A stretch of DNA of 64,000 bases from CAWEQO01 sp963811225 (lineage in GTDB: Bacteria; Chloroflexota; Anaerolineae; Anaerolineales; Anaerolineaceae): contig CAWEQO010000012.1 in NCBI GenBank assembly GCA_963811225.1, positions 186,001 to 250,000 of the forward strand. Reading direction: 5' to 3'. Below, piece after piece: positions 17,029 to 28,307 of the stretch. Numbering within the stretch: the stretch's first letter is position 1; each line of letters starts with the position of its first letter. The translations under genes and the position numbers were made by a program. Under the pieces are notes generated by a model. That model saw only the letters and a program-made list of their open reading frames with translations. It did no database searches and was not told the DNA's origin.

Positions 17029-18009
17029 CTGCAAAAAATTGCGCAAATAGCCGGCGTTTCCCGCTCCACTGTATCGCGAGTGGTGAATGACCAGCCCGAC
17101 GTGAGCCCCGATGTTCGCAAACGGGTCTTGCAGATCGTCCACGAAACCGGTTACCAACCAAACGCCGCCGCCCGATCCCTGCGCAGTAAGCGCTCTGACG
17201 TGATTGGGCTGGTCCTTAACAACACCGTCGGCGGGCTTTTCACCGATCCTTATTTCCCAGCGCTCACCCAGGGGGTCTACCAGGCTTGCAGTCGCTATAA
17301 CAAGACTCTGGCCCTGTTCCTTGAGGGTAACCCGAGTGTCATCTTCCCCCGTCTCAAGCGCCGCGGTCACTTGGACGGGTTTTTGTTGCAAGTGGGCACC
17401 GATGACGACTGCTTGATCAAAAAGATGAAGCAGACGGATGTACCTTTCCTCGTTCTCGGCCGGCCTTCCGACCCCGATTACAGTTATATCGATGTCGATA
17501 ACATCTCCGGCGCTTACCAGGCAACTTTACACCTGATCCGTCAAAAGCGCCAGCGCATCGCCACCATCTGCGCCCCCCTGATCACGACTACCGGCATCGA
17601 CCGCAAAGAGGGCTACTGCAGGGCGCTGCGAGAACGAGCCCTGCCCTTCCACCAAGAACTGGTCGTCGAAGGCGATTTCTCAGAAGAGAATGCATACAAC
17701 CTGATGAAGTCCCTGCTGGCCCATCATCCCGATGCAGTCTTCTGCGCCTCAGACGACATGGCTCGTGGCGCAGCGCATGCCATCCTCGACGCAGGTTTGT
17801 CGATCCCACAAGATATCGCCGTCGTCGGTTATGACGACCTTCCCCCAGCCATCTCGGCCTCACCCTTCCTGACTACCATCCGCCAGCCCATCACCAACAT
17901 GGGTCTGACCGCGGTCGAGATCTTGCTGGACATGATTGAACATCCCAGCCAGCCACATCAACGGGTGGTGTTGGATGTCGAACTGGTTGTAAGAGAATCC
18001 AGCGGGTAA
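17029..18009 (+). CDS. LacI-family transcriptional regulator, apparent CTG start
   Basis: The product (326 residues if started at 17029) is a LacI/GalR repressor: the N-terminal HTH reads KIAQIAGVSRSTVSRVVN, followed by a periplasmic-binding-protein-like effector domain with the SDDMARGA segment typical of the family. No ATG, GTG or TTG is in frame upstream of the HTH. A GTG at 17080 would cut the HTH away, whereas a CTG at 17029 lies six bases after GGAG and gives a normal N-terminus. An ATG at 17013 is in the wrong frame; a single missing base would join it. It probably controls the adjoining ABC importer in response to a sugar. Confidence 0.8.
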   Translation: MQKIAQIAGVSRSTVSRVVNDQPDVSPDVRKRVLQIVHETGYQPNAAARSLRSKRSDVIGLVLNNTVGGLFTDPYFPALTQGVYQACSRYNKTLALFLEGNPSVIFPRLKRRGHLDGFLLQVGTDDDCLIKKMKQTDVPFLVLGRPSDPDYSYIDVDNISGAYQATLHLIRQKRQRIATICAPLITTTGIDRKEGYCRALRERALPFHQELVVEGDFSEENAYNLMKSLLAHHPDAVFCASDDMARGAAHAILDAGLSIPQDIAVVGYDDLPPAISASPFLTTIRQPITNMGLTAVEILLDMIEHPSQPHQRVVLDVELVVRESSG

Positions 18010-18018
18010 CCGCATTGA

Positions 18019-18099
18019 GATCCTTTGATGGTAAGGATCATCGCTGAAGTAAGTGCCCTACTATGGGTTGACCGTGCTAACCGAGGGTCGGTGAGCACG
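18019..18099 (+). promoter_or_regulatory. two hairpins between lacI-type gene and solute-binding protein gene
   Basis: A perfect 7-bp hairpin (18019-18039) follows the regulator stop by ten bases, and an 11-bp hairpin with one mismatch (18073-18083 with 18089-18099) precedes the lipoprotein gene. Neither has a T-run, so they may stabilise mRNA ends or partly attenuate. Confidence 0.4.
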
Positions 18100-18151
18100 A
18101 TAAACAAAGATGTACTTTAGAACCAGAAAGATTAAAAGGAGAAAGGGAAAC

Positions 18152-20098
<1,947 letters not shown>

Positions 20099-20110
20099 TC
20101 AATGCAACAC

Positions 20111-20201
20111 AACATCCATGTTCCGCGAACCCCGGAACATGGATGTTCTAAAAAAGGATTAACGTGTTGCAGTGGTGTGCGCAAGCGCACCACTGCAACA
20201 C
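20111..20201 (+). terminator. two consecutive strong hairpins after the binding-protein gene
   Basis: The first hairpin is a perfect 15-bp stem (20111-20125 with 20133-20147), the second a 17-bp stem with one G-U pair (20164-20180 with 20185-20201). Placed between the abundant binding protein and its permeases, they probably reduce read-through and protect the upstream mRNA. A smaller 7-bp hairpin follows at 20251-20270. Confidence 0.7.
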
Positions 20202-20334
20202 CAATCCGTTTACTGGTTCTATCGTAGTGAATCTGTGTAATTGCTCGAGCCATGGTGCCTTTTCACCATGCGCTGCTGCAGCTCCAAGAAAAAGCACTAC
20301 TGCTGTGCAGTTATGAAAATTTAGGAGGTGTAGG

Positions 20335-21339
20335 TTGAAAGGGTACCAAAGGTATTTCGGCGGAAAACTTCTTTGGTTTTTAGTTACGTTAGTTTGTGCG
20401 TTCTTGCTGAATTTTATCTTACCTCGCCTGATGCCAGGCGATCCAGTCGCTGTTATTACCCAAAGAGTAACCCAAGGGATGACCAGCCAGGCTGGGGTCC
20501 GGGCAGTGTATGAGGAGTACTCCAACCTGTTTGGTACCAACAAACCGATGATCGAGCAGTTTTTCCTCTATGTCAATAATGTGTTCCATGGCAATTTTGG
20601 CACTTCCTTATCCCAATATCCAAGGTCCGTCGCAGATATCATTCAATCTTCCATCTGGTGGACAGTATGCTTGCAATTCCCAGCAATCATCGTCGGCTGG
20701 ATCATCGGGAATACGTTAGGCGCTTTAGCCGCTTACATCCGCAAGGGTTTCGATAAAGTCCTCCTGCCCCTCAGCATTTTCATCAGCAACCTGCCGGCCT
20801 TTGGTATGGCGGTTGTGCTGCTGGTCATCTTCGCCGTCGATCTGAGGTGGTTCCCCACCTCGGGAGGTTACGGGTTTGATTTGCTCCCGAACTTCAGTTG
20901 GGAATTTATCTGGTCTGTATTCATGCATTACCAGCTGCCCTTCTGGTCGATTGTCCTGATCGCCATCGGCGGTCAGGCGATCGGCATGCGCTCTATGTCA
21001 ATCTACGAGTTGAACGCCGATTACGTGAAGTATGCCCGCTTACTCGGCATCAAAGACATCAAGATCATCGGCTACGTGTTCCGCAATGCCATGCTCCCGC
21101 AGATTACCGGTCTGGCGCTGTCGATCGGTACCATGGTTGGCGGCGCACTGGTGGCAGAGATTATCTTCAGCTACCCGGGCCTCGGTTCCACAATCCTCTC
21201 GGCTGTAAATGGGCAGGACTATCCCCTCATCTCGGGGCTTACCCTGATCATTACCATCATGGTGCTGATTGCGACCTTCACCATCGAAGTCTTATACGGT
21301 TTCATAGACCCGCGCATTAAAGCTGCGCAGGCGGATTAA
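20335..21339 (+). CDS. ABC transporter permease, DppB type
   Basis: This 334-residue inner-membrane permease has six predicted helices, the N-terminal FILPRLMPGDP segment common to DppB/OppB proteins, and the EAA-type ATPase-contact loop (YELNADYVKYARLLGI). It starts with TTG at 20335, supported by AGGAGGT seven bases upstream; no other start fits. It pairs with the next gene product to form the import channel. Confidence 0.9.
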   Translation: MKGYQRYFGGKLLWFLVTLVCAFLLNFILPRLMPGDPVAVITQRVTQGMTSQAGVRAVYEEYSNLFGTNKPMIEQFFLYVNNVFHGNFGTSLSQYPRSVADIIQSSIWWTVCLQFPAIIVGWIIGNTLGALAAYIRKGFDKVLLPLSIFISNLPAFGMAVVLLVIFAVDLRWFPTSGGYGFDLLPNFSWEFIWSVFMHYQLPFWSIVLIAIGGQAIGMRSMSIYELNADYVKYARLLGIKDIKIIGYVFRNAMLPQITGLALSIGTMVGGALVAEIIFSYPGLGSTILSAVNGQDYPLISGLTLIITIMVLIATFTIEVLYGFIDPRIKAAQAD

Positions 21340-21353
21340 GGAGAGATGCTGAA

Positions 21354-22604
21354 ATGAAATACACTTTTCAACAGGTTTTTCGCTCTCCAAAATTTATGAT
21401 CGGTTTCTCGATTTTCATGACCCTCCTGCTAATCGTGATCATTTACCCGATCTTTGTAACAGACCCCCCATTGTTGATCATCGCTCAGGGTACTTTCTTC
21501 GAACCCGGCATCTATGTGAATGTGTATGACAGCCTGGACGCAGCCAAGTACACCCTCAACCTGTCGGACGCCGCCGAAAAACGGATTACCAGCAAGTTAG
21601 GCCCTGTGGAACGCCAGGATATGAAGGACTGGCTGATGGCGGATGGGATTGCCGAAATCACCATCGACACGCAGGATACCGAAAAATTGATGGAGTTGTG
21701 GCTCAACAACTACGATCCCAACAAACGTTTCCAGGGCATGACCTCCGCCAAGCGAAAATACTACATCCGGCTGAATGACTCGCTGGCGGGGCTGTTGTCC
21801 ACCGAGGGAATCAGCCTTGCCGCCAAAAATCCAGAAACCGGCGCCCTCGAAGAGATCAGCTCTGTAAAGCAATCGGATTACGTAAACATCAACAAGATTG
21901 TCAATGTACGCTGGCTGCCGCTTGGCACCGATAACTTTGGCCGCGATATGTTGACTGAGCTCGTTTCGGCCACCGGCACATCCATGAAGATCGGTTTTAT
22001 CGCAGGCAGTACCGCCACCCTGATCGGCTTGATCTTAGGGCTGCTGGCCGGTTACATCGGCGGACGGACCGACGATGTGATCATGTTCATCACCAACCTG
22101 TTCACCGTCATCCCCAGCATTATCGTGCTGATTTTGATCTCTTACAGTATCGGCCAAGAAAAACGTGGAGCGACGATGATCGCCATCGTCATCGGGTTGA
22201 CGTCTTGGGTCTGGACAACCAGGGCGGTTCGCGCGCAGGTAATCTCCCTGCGCAACCGCGATCACGTCAACCTGTCGAAACTATCCGGCCATTCAATCGC
22301 CCACATCATCGTCGCCGATATCCTGCCTTACATCGCTTCTTATGTCGTAATGGCGTTCATCCTGCAAATTTCCTCAGGTATCCTGGCAGAAGCAGGCTTG
22401 TCGATCCTTGGGTTAGGACCTAAAACGTCCGAAGTGCCAACATTAGGTTTGATGATGAACTGGGCGATGATTTATCAGGCGCATGTCAGCGGAAAGTGGT
22501 GGGCGTACTTCCCGGTGATCTTAGTGATCGCTCTGATCACGTTTTCGTTGAACTTAATGAATACTGGTCTTGACCAGCTGTTCAATCCAGCGTTGAGAGA
22601 GTAG
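21354..22604 (+). CDS. ABC transporter permease, DppC type, with large extracytoplasmic insert
   Basis: The 416-residue permease has a first helix at about residues 14-36, then some 160 residues outside the membrane before the family motif LGTDNFGRDM, and five further helices with the EAA loop. Usual DppC proteins are about 300 residues, so the insert of roughly 110 residues is extra. A similar insert is present in the second importer's DppC in this window. GGAGAG precedes the ATG. Confidence 0.88.
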   Translation: MKYTFQQVFRSPKFMIGFSIFMTLLLIVIIYPIFVTDPPLLIIAQGTFFEPGIYVNVYDSLDAAKYTLNLSDAAEKRITSKLGPVERQDMKDWLMADGIAEITIDTQDTEKLMELWLNNYDPNKRFQGMTSAKRKYYIRLNDSLAGLLSTEGISLAAKNPETGALEEISSVKQSDYVNINKIVNVRWLPLGTDNFGRDMLTELVSATGTSMKIGFIAGSTATLIGLILGLLAGYIGGRTDDVIMFITNLFTVIPSIIVLILISYSIGQEKRGATMIAIVIGLTSWVWTTRAVRAQVISLRNRDHVNLSKLSGHSIAHIIVADILPYIASYVVMAFILQISSGILAEAGLSILGLGPKTSEVPTLGLMMNWAMIYQAHVSGKWWAYFPVILVIALITFSLNLMNTGLDQLFNPALRE

Positions 22605-22613
22605 GTGGTTGAA

Positions 22614-23613
22614 ATGCAAAGAGTTATGCTAGAGGTTAAGGACCTCACCACAAAATACATCACCCGGTTTAAAGAGGATATCTATGCGGTCGACCATGTT
22701 TCTCTAAAAGTAGAGGAAGGCAAGTCGCTGGGGATCGCAGGTGAATCCGGGTGTGGCAAGTCGACGCTGGCGCTCAGCTTGATGGGATACTACTTCCCTC
22801 CACTTTACTATACGAGCGGGGAAATTATCGTTGACGGGCGCAATATCTCCGGGATGAATCCGGATGATATTCGCAAATCGATCCTGGGCACGGAGATTTC
22901 CTACATCCCCCAGTCCGCCATGAATGCGCTCAACCCGACCCAAAAGGTCATTAGCTTTATCGAAGACGTGATCAAGGCGCACAACCCTTCTGCCACCAAG
23001 AAAGATATTTTTGATCTCGCCCGGAAAAGCTTCGAAGTTCTGGGGCTTCCCGCTGAGGTGCTGCAAAAGTATGCGGTTGAGCTCTCGGGTGGCATGAAAC
23101 AGCGCACTGTGATCGCCGTTTCGGTGATCCTGGGCCCGAAAGTCCTGATCGCCGACGAGCCATCTTCGGCGCTGGATGTGACCTCGCAAAAAATGGTCAT
23201 CAAGATGCTGCGCGACTTGATGGAACTGGGCATCATCAAATCGATGATCTTCATCACCCACGAGCTCCCGCTGCTTTATAACGTCACCGACGACATCATG
23301 GTCATGTACGCTGGGCAGATCGTCGAGCATGCCAAAGTGAAAGAAGCCGTGTTCGATCCGCTGCACCCCTATTCCAAGGGCCTCATGGGTTCGATCATTG
23401 TGCCTGAAAGAGGTCTGCGAGATATCAAGTTGACCTCCATTCCCGGCGTCCCACCGAATCTCAAAAATCCACCTGCAGGCTGCCGGTTTGCCGAACGCTG
23501 CAAATTCGTTCAGCCGGAATGCATGGTGACTTCAGTCAATCTCCAAGAAGTCAATGGCGGTCGCTCGTATCGCTGCATCTATTCGGAAGAAGTATTAAGG
23601 AAGGCCTACAAAA

Positions 23614-23621
<8 letters not shown>
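22614..23621 (+). CDS. oligosaccharide/oligopeptide ABC transporter ATPase, DppD type
   Basis: The 335-residue ATPase has Walker A (GESGCGKST), signature LSGGMKQR, Walker B leading to DEPSSALD, the H-loop THE, and the C-terminal Cys-rich extension (GCRFAERCKF-x4-C) found in DppD/OppD proteins. The ATG at 22614 is preferred over a GTG at 22605 because AGGTGG lies at the right distance. It overlaps the next gene by eight bases. Confidence 0.9.
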
Positions 23622-24426
<805 letters not shown>

Positions 24427-24545
24427 GCGTTTTTGTCGGAGGGAATTGCGAATATCAATCCGTCATTTAAGGTCGCAAGGGCTCTCGGATTGACATGATC
24501 AGGTGGTATACGCTTTGAAAGTGAATTCCAGCTCTTATTCAAACA

Positions 24546-24578
24546 AAAAGACAGGGCACACAAAACGTGCCCTGTCTT
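24546..24578. terminator. bidirectional terminator between importer operon and glmS
   Basis: A perfect 13-bp stem (24546-24558 with 24566-24578) has A-rich and T-rich flanks on both sides, and serves the plus-strand importer and the minus-strand glmS. Confidence 0.85.
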
Positions 24579-24601
24579 TGCATTTCTAGATGGAAAACTG
24601 C

Positions 24602-26443
24602 CTACTCCACCGTCACACTTTTCGCCAGATTCCGCGGCTGATCTACATCCAACCCTCTCAGCGCCGCGATATGATAGGCAAACATCTGCAAGGGTATGAC
24701 CGTAATCACCGGGCTGAGCATCCAGGGCGTCTCCGGCACCCAGAAGATGTGATCCGCGATACCGGGCACGCGTTGATCGCCGTCCGTGGCCACCACAATC
24801 ACTTGCCCACCGCGCGCCTTGGCCTGCTCGATCTGGCTGATCATCTTGTCGTACCACGGGTCCTTGGGGGCAATCGCCAGCACCGGCATGGTCTTGTCGA
24901 TCAGCGCAATCGGGCCGTGCTTCATCTCGCCCGCCGGGTAGGCCTCTGCGTGGATATACGAAATTTCCTTGAGCTTGAGAGCCCCTTCGTAAGCAATCGG
25001 CATGTTGATGCCCCGTCCCAGGTAGAGCGTGTGCTGGACATCCTTCAGCTCGCGTGCTACAGCCAGCACCTCCTCCTCCCGGTCGAGGCAGCGACCCACC
25101 AGGTCGGGCACCAGGCGTAGATCGTTGACCAGCTTACGCCGTTGGTCCGCGTCGATCACGCCTCGCAGATCAGCCAGCAGCACCGCCAGCATGTACAGGT
25201 CCACCAGCGGAGCCGTGAAGGCCTTGGTGGACGCCACGCCGATCTCCGGCCCGGTCTGCATGGATACGTAGCCGTCGGCGATGCGCATGGCCTGCGAGCC
25301 GATCGCATTCACAATCGCCAACAGCGTCGAGCCGCGTGAGCGGCCCTCTTCCATGGCTGCCAGCGTATCGGCCGTCTCGCCGGACTGGCTGATGGCCAGC
25401 ACGACGGTATTCTCGTCAACAATCGGTTGGCTGTAGCGGAACTCCGAGGCAATCTCGACCGTGGTGGGGATGCGGGCAATCTGCTCCAGCAAGATGCGCC
25501 CCACCATCCCGGCATGAGCGGCCGTGCCGCAGGCCGTGATCACGATCTTTTGGATCTTGCGAGCCTTTTCCGGGGTCAGGTTGAGCTGCGCCAGGTTGAT
25601 GCGGCACTCATCGAAGTCCACCCGCCCGGCCAGCGTGTCGGTCAGCGAGCGAACTTGCTCGTGAATCTCCTTCTGCATGAAGTGACGGTACTCGCCCTTC
25701 TCTGCCGCGATTGGGTCCCAGGCCACCGAATGGACCTCGTACTTCACCGGCTCGCCTTCCAGGGTCTGCACTTTCAGCCCCTTGCGGGTCACCACCGCCA
25801 TTTGTGAGGATTCGAGGAACACCATCCGGCGGGTGTGCTCCAAAATGGCCGGGATGTCGGACGCGACGAACATCTCATCCTCACCCAGGCCGATCACCAC
25901 GCCGCCGGCATTGCCAATCCGCGCCGCCACGATCTTGTCTGGCTCCTGCGAAGACAACACCACAATTCCGTGCGCCCCCTTAATGCACCGCAAGGCCTGC
26001 CGCACCGCCTCGACCAGGTCCACCTCGCTCGACAGGAAGCGTTCGATCAAGTGCACGATGATCTCCGAATCGGTCTCGGAATTGAAAGAGACGCCCTCGG
26101 CGGCCAGTTCATCCCGTAAATCCAGGAAGTTCTCGACGATGCCGTTGTGTACCACCACCACCTTGCCGGTCGCGCCGACGTGTGGATGGGCGTTGCGGGC
26201 GTTTGGCTGTCCATGGGTTGCCCAGCGGGTATGCCCCACCCCCACCTTGCCCGCCAGCGGCTCCCTCTCCACCAGATCGATCAGGTGCTGCAGCTTCCCG
26301 GCGTCCCGGCGCACTTCGATGTGACTGTTCTGCAAAACCGCAATCCCGGCTGAATCGTAGCCGCGATATTCCAAACGCTTCAAACCGTTCAAGATCAATG
26401 GCGTTGCATTTTGATCGCCAATATAACCAACAATCCCACACAT
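24602..26443 (-). CDS. glmS: glutamine--fructose-6-phosphate aminotransferase (isomerizing)
   Basis: GlmS makes glucosamine-6-phosphate from fructose-6-phosphate and glutamine, the first step towards UDP-GlcNAc. The 613-residue length is normal. It begins MCGIVGYIG, with Cys2 as the N-terminal nucleophile of the glutaminase domain, followed by HTRWATHG and NGIVEN; two SIS sugar-isomerase domains follow (SQSGETADT and the second domain around residues 450-590), and it ends in the characteristic KSVTVE. The ATG is fixed by the need for Cys2 and by GGAGGGAAGG upstream. A 350-base folded leader precedes it. Confidence 0.97.
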   Translation of the reverse strand: MCGIVGYIGDQNATPLILNGLKRLEYRGYDSAGIAVLQNSHIEVRRDAGKLQHLIDLVEREPLAGKVGVGHTRWATHGQPNARNAHPHVGATGKVVVVHNGIVENFLDLRDELAAEGVSFNSETDSEIIVHLIERFLSSEVDLVEAVRQALRCIKGAHGIVVLSSQEPDKIVAARIGNAGGVVIGLGEDEMFVASDIPAILEHTRRMVFLESSQMAVVTRKGLKVQTLEGEPVKYEVHSVAWDPIAAEKGEYRHFMQKEIHEQVRSLTDTLAGRVDFDECRINLAQLNLTPEKARKIQKIVITACGTAAHAGMVGRILLEQIARIPTTVEIASEFRYSQPIVDENTVVLAISQSGETADTLAAMEEGRSRGSTLLAIVNAIGSQAMRIADGYVSMQTGPEIGVASTKAFTAPLVDLYMLAVLLADLRGVIDADQRRKLVNDLRLVPDLVGRCLDREEEVLAVARELKDVQHTLYLGRGINMPIAYEGALKLKEISYIHAEAYPAGEMKHGPIALIDKTMPVLAIAPKDPWYDKMISQIEQAKARGGQVIVVATDGDQRVPGIADHIFWVPETPWMLSPVITVIPLQMFAYHIAALRGLDVDQPRNLAKSVTVE

Positions 26444-26829
26444 AGAATCCTTCCCTCCATTTTGATGGTTGCAAGAACCCACCCGGACACCGGACATCAA
26501 CTCCGGCCCTCCTGGCAGGTACACGCTGCCCCTGCGCGAGCATGTGCACTCGTGCAGATGGGTTAAATTGTGATTGCAGAATGGGAAAGGGACAGATTTG
26601 CTTAACCTGGAGGGCTTCCGCTGATCTCTCGATTTTCCCGGCGAGCCAGGGTTGCAGCCTGCTCGATCCGGTTAGCCCTACCCTGCAGTAGGGAACCCTC
26701 ATCCTCGTCACCCTTCGCTTGCCCACCTGTGCAAAGGGCCTTGCGCTTTTCTTTCCCCGTTACTCGATGCTGCGCATACACCTCCAATCTCTGTTTCTTC
26801 GATTATACATGATATTATGCGCAGCGCAA
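26444..26829 (-). promoter_or_regulatory. glmS promoter and long structured 5' leader
   Basis: On the minus strand TTGCGC (26829-26824) and TATAAT (26807-26802) are 16 bp apart, giving a leader of about 350 nt. The part 26595-26750 can form several stems: 26638-26646 with 26661-26671 (two-base bulge), a 6-bp hairpin 26676-26693, and a long-range pairing of 26610-26619 with 26692-26700. It has AGCGC and GACGAGG elements that recall the glmS ribozyme, but the required downstream partner sequence is not found, so I do not call it that. A mini-ORF of five codons with GGAGG starts near the 5' end. Confidence 0.5.
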
Positions 26830-26844
26830 AGTTGCGATTTTCAG

Positions 26845-26887
26845 GAAGAGACGCAAAGGAGGCTCATGAGCTCCTTTGCGTCTCTTC
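26845..26887. terminator. terminator at the end of the second importer operon
   Basis: A perfect 17-bp stem (26845-26861 with 26871-26887) lies 33 bases beyond the stop of the DUF4870-like gene, just before the glmS promoter on the same strand. Confidence 0.8.
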
Positions 26888-26919
26888 GGATTCTTCACGA
26901 TTTTTTGCTGCAAGATTTG

Positions 26920-27279
26920 CTAGACCCTTGCAAACGGCAGGCCTTCGATCCAGCGGCCGATCATCGGCAGCGGGGACACTACGCCGTTAAGAGCGTTAAC
27001 CATCCCATTGATCCAGGCCACTACGGCAAAGATCCAGGCTGCGATCACCAGGGCAAAAAGCGAGACCGCTAACGCCGGACCGGCGACCGGGATCAAAGCG
27101 ACGACCCAGGCGATAACGACCCAACCACCAAACACGCCGACGCAGAACAGCAGCAGTCCGAGCGATTGGTTGGCATGATAGCGGGCGAAATTGTCCCGGC
27201 GGTTAAAGATCAACACGTACGCGCTTCCGATCAGGACCAATAGATAGCTGAGAAAGGCATCGATTCGGGAACGATTCAT
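26920..27279 (-). CDS. DUF4870/Tic20-like small membrane protein
   Basis: The 119-residue protein has an N-terminal segment followed by about three membrane helices and the pattern IFNRRDNFARYHANQSLGL, which is typical of DUF4870/Tic20-like proteins (RxxxxxxFxxYHxxQS). Function is not established. The ATG has GGAGGG upstream and lies one base after the stop of the preceding ATPase gene, so it is the last gene of that operon, although it need not be part of the transporter. Confidence 0.8.
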   Translation of the reverse strand: MNRSRIDAFLSYLLVLIGSAYVLIFNRRDNFARYHANQSLGLLLFCVGVFGGWVVIAWVVALIPVAGPALAVSLFALVIAAWIFAVVAWINGMVNALNGVVSPLPMIGRWIEGLPFARV

Positions 27280-27280
27280 C

Positions 27281-28297
27281 TTACCCTCCAATTCCTCGCA
27301 AGGCCAGCTCGCCGGCAAAATGGCAAGAGGCGAAGTGCCCTGGTTCCACCTCAACCAGTTCAGGTTCTTGTGTGCTGCAGATATCTTTGGCGTACTGGCA
27401 GCGCGGGTGGAATATGCAGCCGCTGGGCGGGTTGGCCGGGCTGGGAACGTCTCCCTCCAGGGGGATGCGGTTCATTCTGATATCCGGGTCGGCCGGCGGG
27501 ATGGCCGAGACTAACGCTTCGGAGTATGGGTGCAGCGGCTTGTGCAGCACCGACTCGGTCTCGGATAGTTCGACGATCTTACCGACGTACATCACCGCGA
27601 TCCGGTCGGAGATGTGCTCGACGACCGAAAGATCGTGGGCGATGAAGACGATCGTCAAGCCGAGGTCGTCCTTCAAGCTCTGCATCAGGTTAAGCACCTG
27701 GGCCTGGATGGAAACATCCAGGGCTGAGACAGGCTCGTCGGCGATGATCAGGCGCGGGCTCAATGCCAGCGTGCGAGCGATACCGATGCGCTGGCGCTGA
27801 CCTCCGGAGAATTCGTGCGGATAGCGGTCCATATAGCCCGGCTCCAGCCCGACCGAGTTCATCAGCAGCGCAACCCGATTTTCCAGTTCGCTGCCGCGCG
27901 CGATCTTGTGGATCACCAGCGGCTCCCCGATAATCTCCTTGACCGTCCGGCGCGGATTCAGCGAGCTGAACGGATCCTGGAAGATCATGCGCATCTCACG
28001 CCGCAAGGGCATCATCTGCTTCTGAGTGTAGTGCGAGATTTCCACCCGTTCGCCCGTTTTGCGGCGGAACCAGATCTCACCCTCGAATGGGTCGTACAAC
28101 CGTAAGATCGTGCGGCCCGCGGTTGTCTTCCCGCAGCCGCTCTCACCAACCAGTCCCAGCACCTCGTTTTCCTTCACTTTGAAGTTAATCCCGTCCACTG
28201 CTTTGACGTGACCCTTCAAGGTTTGGAAAAAGCCGCCGTGAATAGGGAAATATTGCTTAAGGTTGATCACCTCTAGAATGGGTTCTTGATCAGTCAT
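27281..28297 (-). CDS. ABC transporter ATPase, OppF/DppF type
   Basis: The 338-residue ATPase has Walker A GESGCGKTT, signature FSGGQRQR, Walker B DEPVSALD, and the C-terminal PPSGCIFHPRCQYAKDIC cysteine-rich extension typical of OppF. It is the second ATPase of the minus-strand importer and follows the DppC-type permease after ten bases. Confidence 0.92.
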   Translation of the reverse strand: MTDQEPILEVINLKQYFPIHGGFFQTLKGHVKAVDGINFKVKENEVLGLVGESGCGKTTAGRTILRLYDPFEGEIWFRRKTGERVEISHYTQKQMMPLRREMRMIFQDPFSSLNPRRTVKEIIGEPLVIHKIARGSELENRVALLMNSVGLEPGYMDRYPHEFSGGQRQRIGIARTLALSPRLIIADEPVSALDVSIQAQVLNLMQSLKDDLGLTIVFIAHDLSVVEHISDRIAVMYVGKIVELSETESVLHKPLHPYSEALVSAIPPADPDIRMNRIPLEGDVPSPANPPSGCIFHPRCQYAKDICSTQEPELVEVEPGHFASCHFAGELALRGIGG

Positions 28298-28307
28298 GCT
28301 TTACCCT

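Noticed and set aside
22605..22613. GTG start for the DppD-type ATPase
   Set aside because: The ATG nine bases later has the better Shine-Dalgarno spacing.
24512..24535. A CTTTGAAAGTG-N2-TTCCAGC stretch also present at about 44660-44678
   Set aside because: Only two copies of about 18 matching bases in unrelated contexts; could be chance and no shared function is visible.
26600..26770. glmS ribozyme (RF00234-like) in the glmS leader
   Set aside because: AGCGC and GACGAGG are present, but the downstream segment that should pair with the cleavage-site region and the UCGGCGG-type core are not found; kept only as an unclassified leader.
26602..26787. 61-codon open frame in the glmS leader
   Set aside because: It overlaps the predicted stems, has a TTG start and an Arg/Gln-rich composition without family features.
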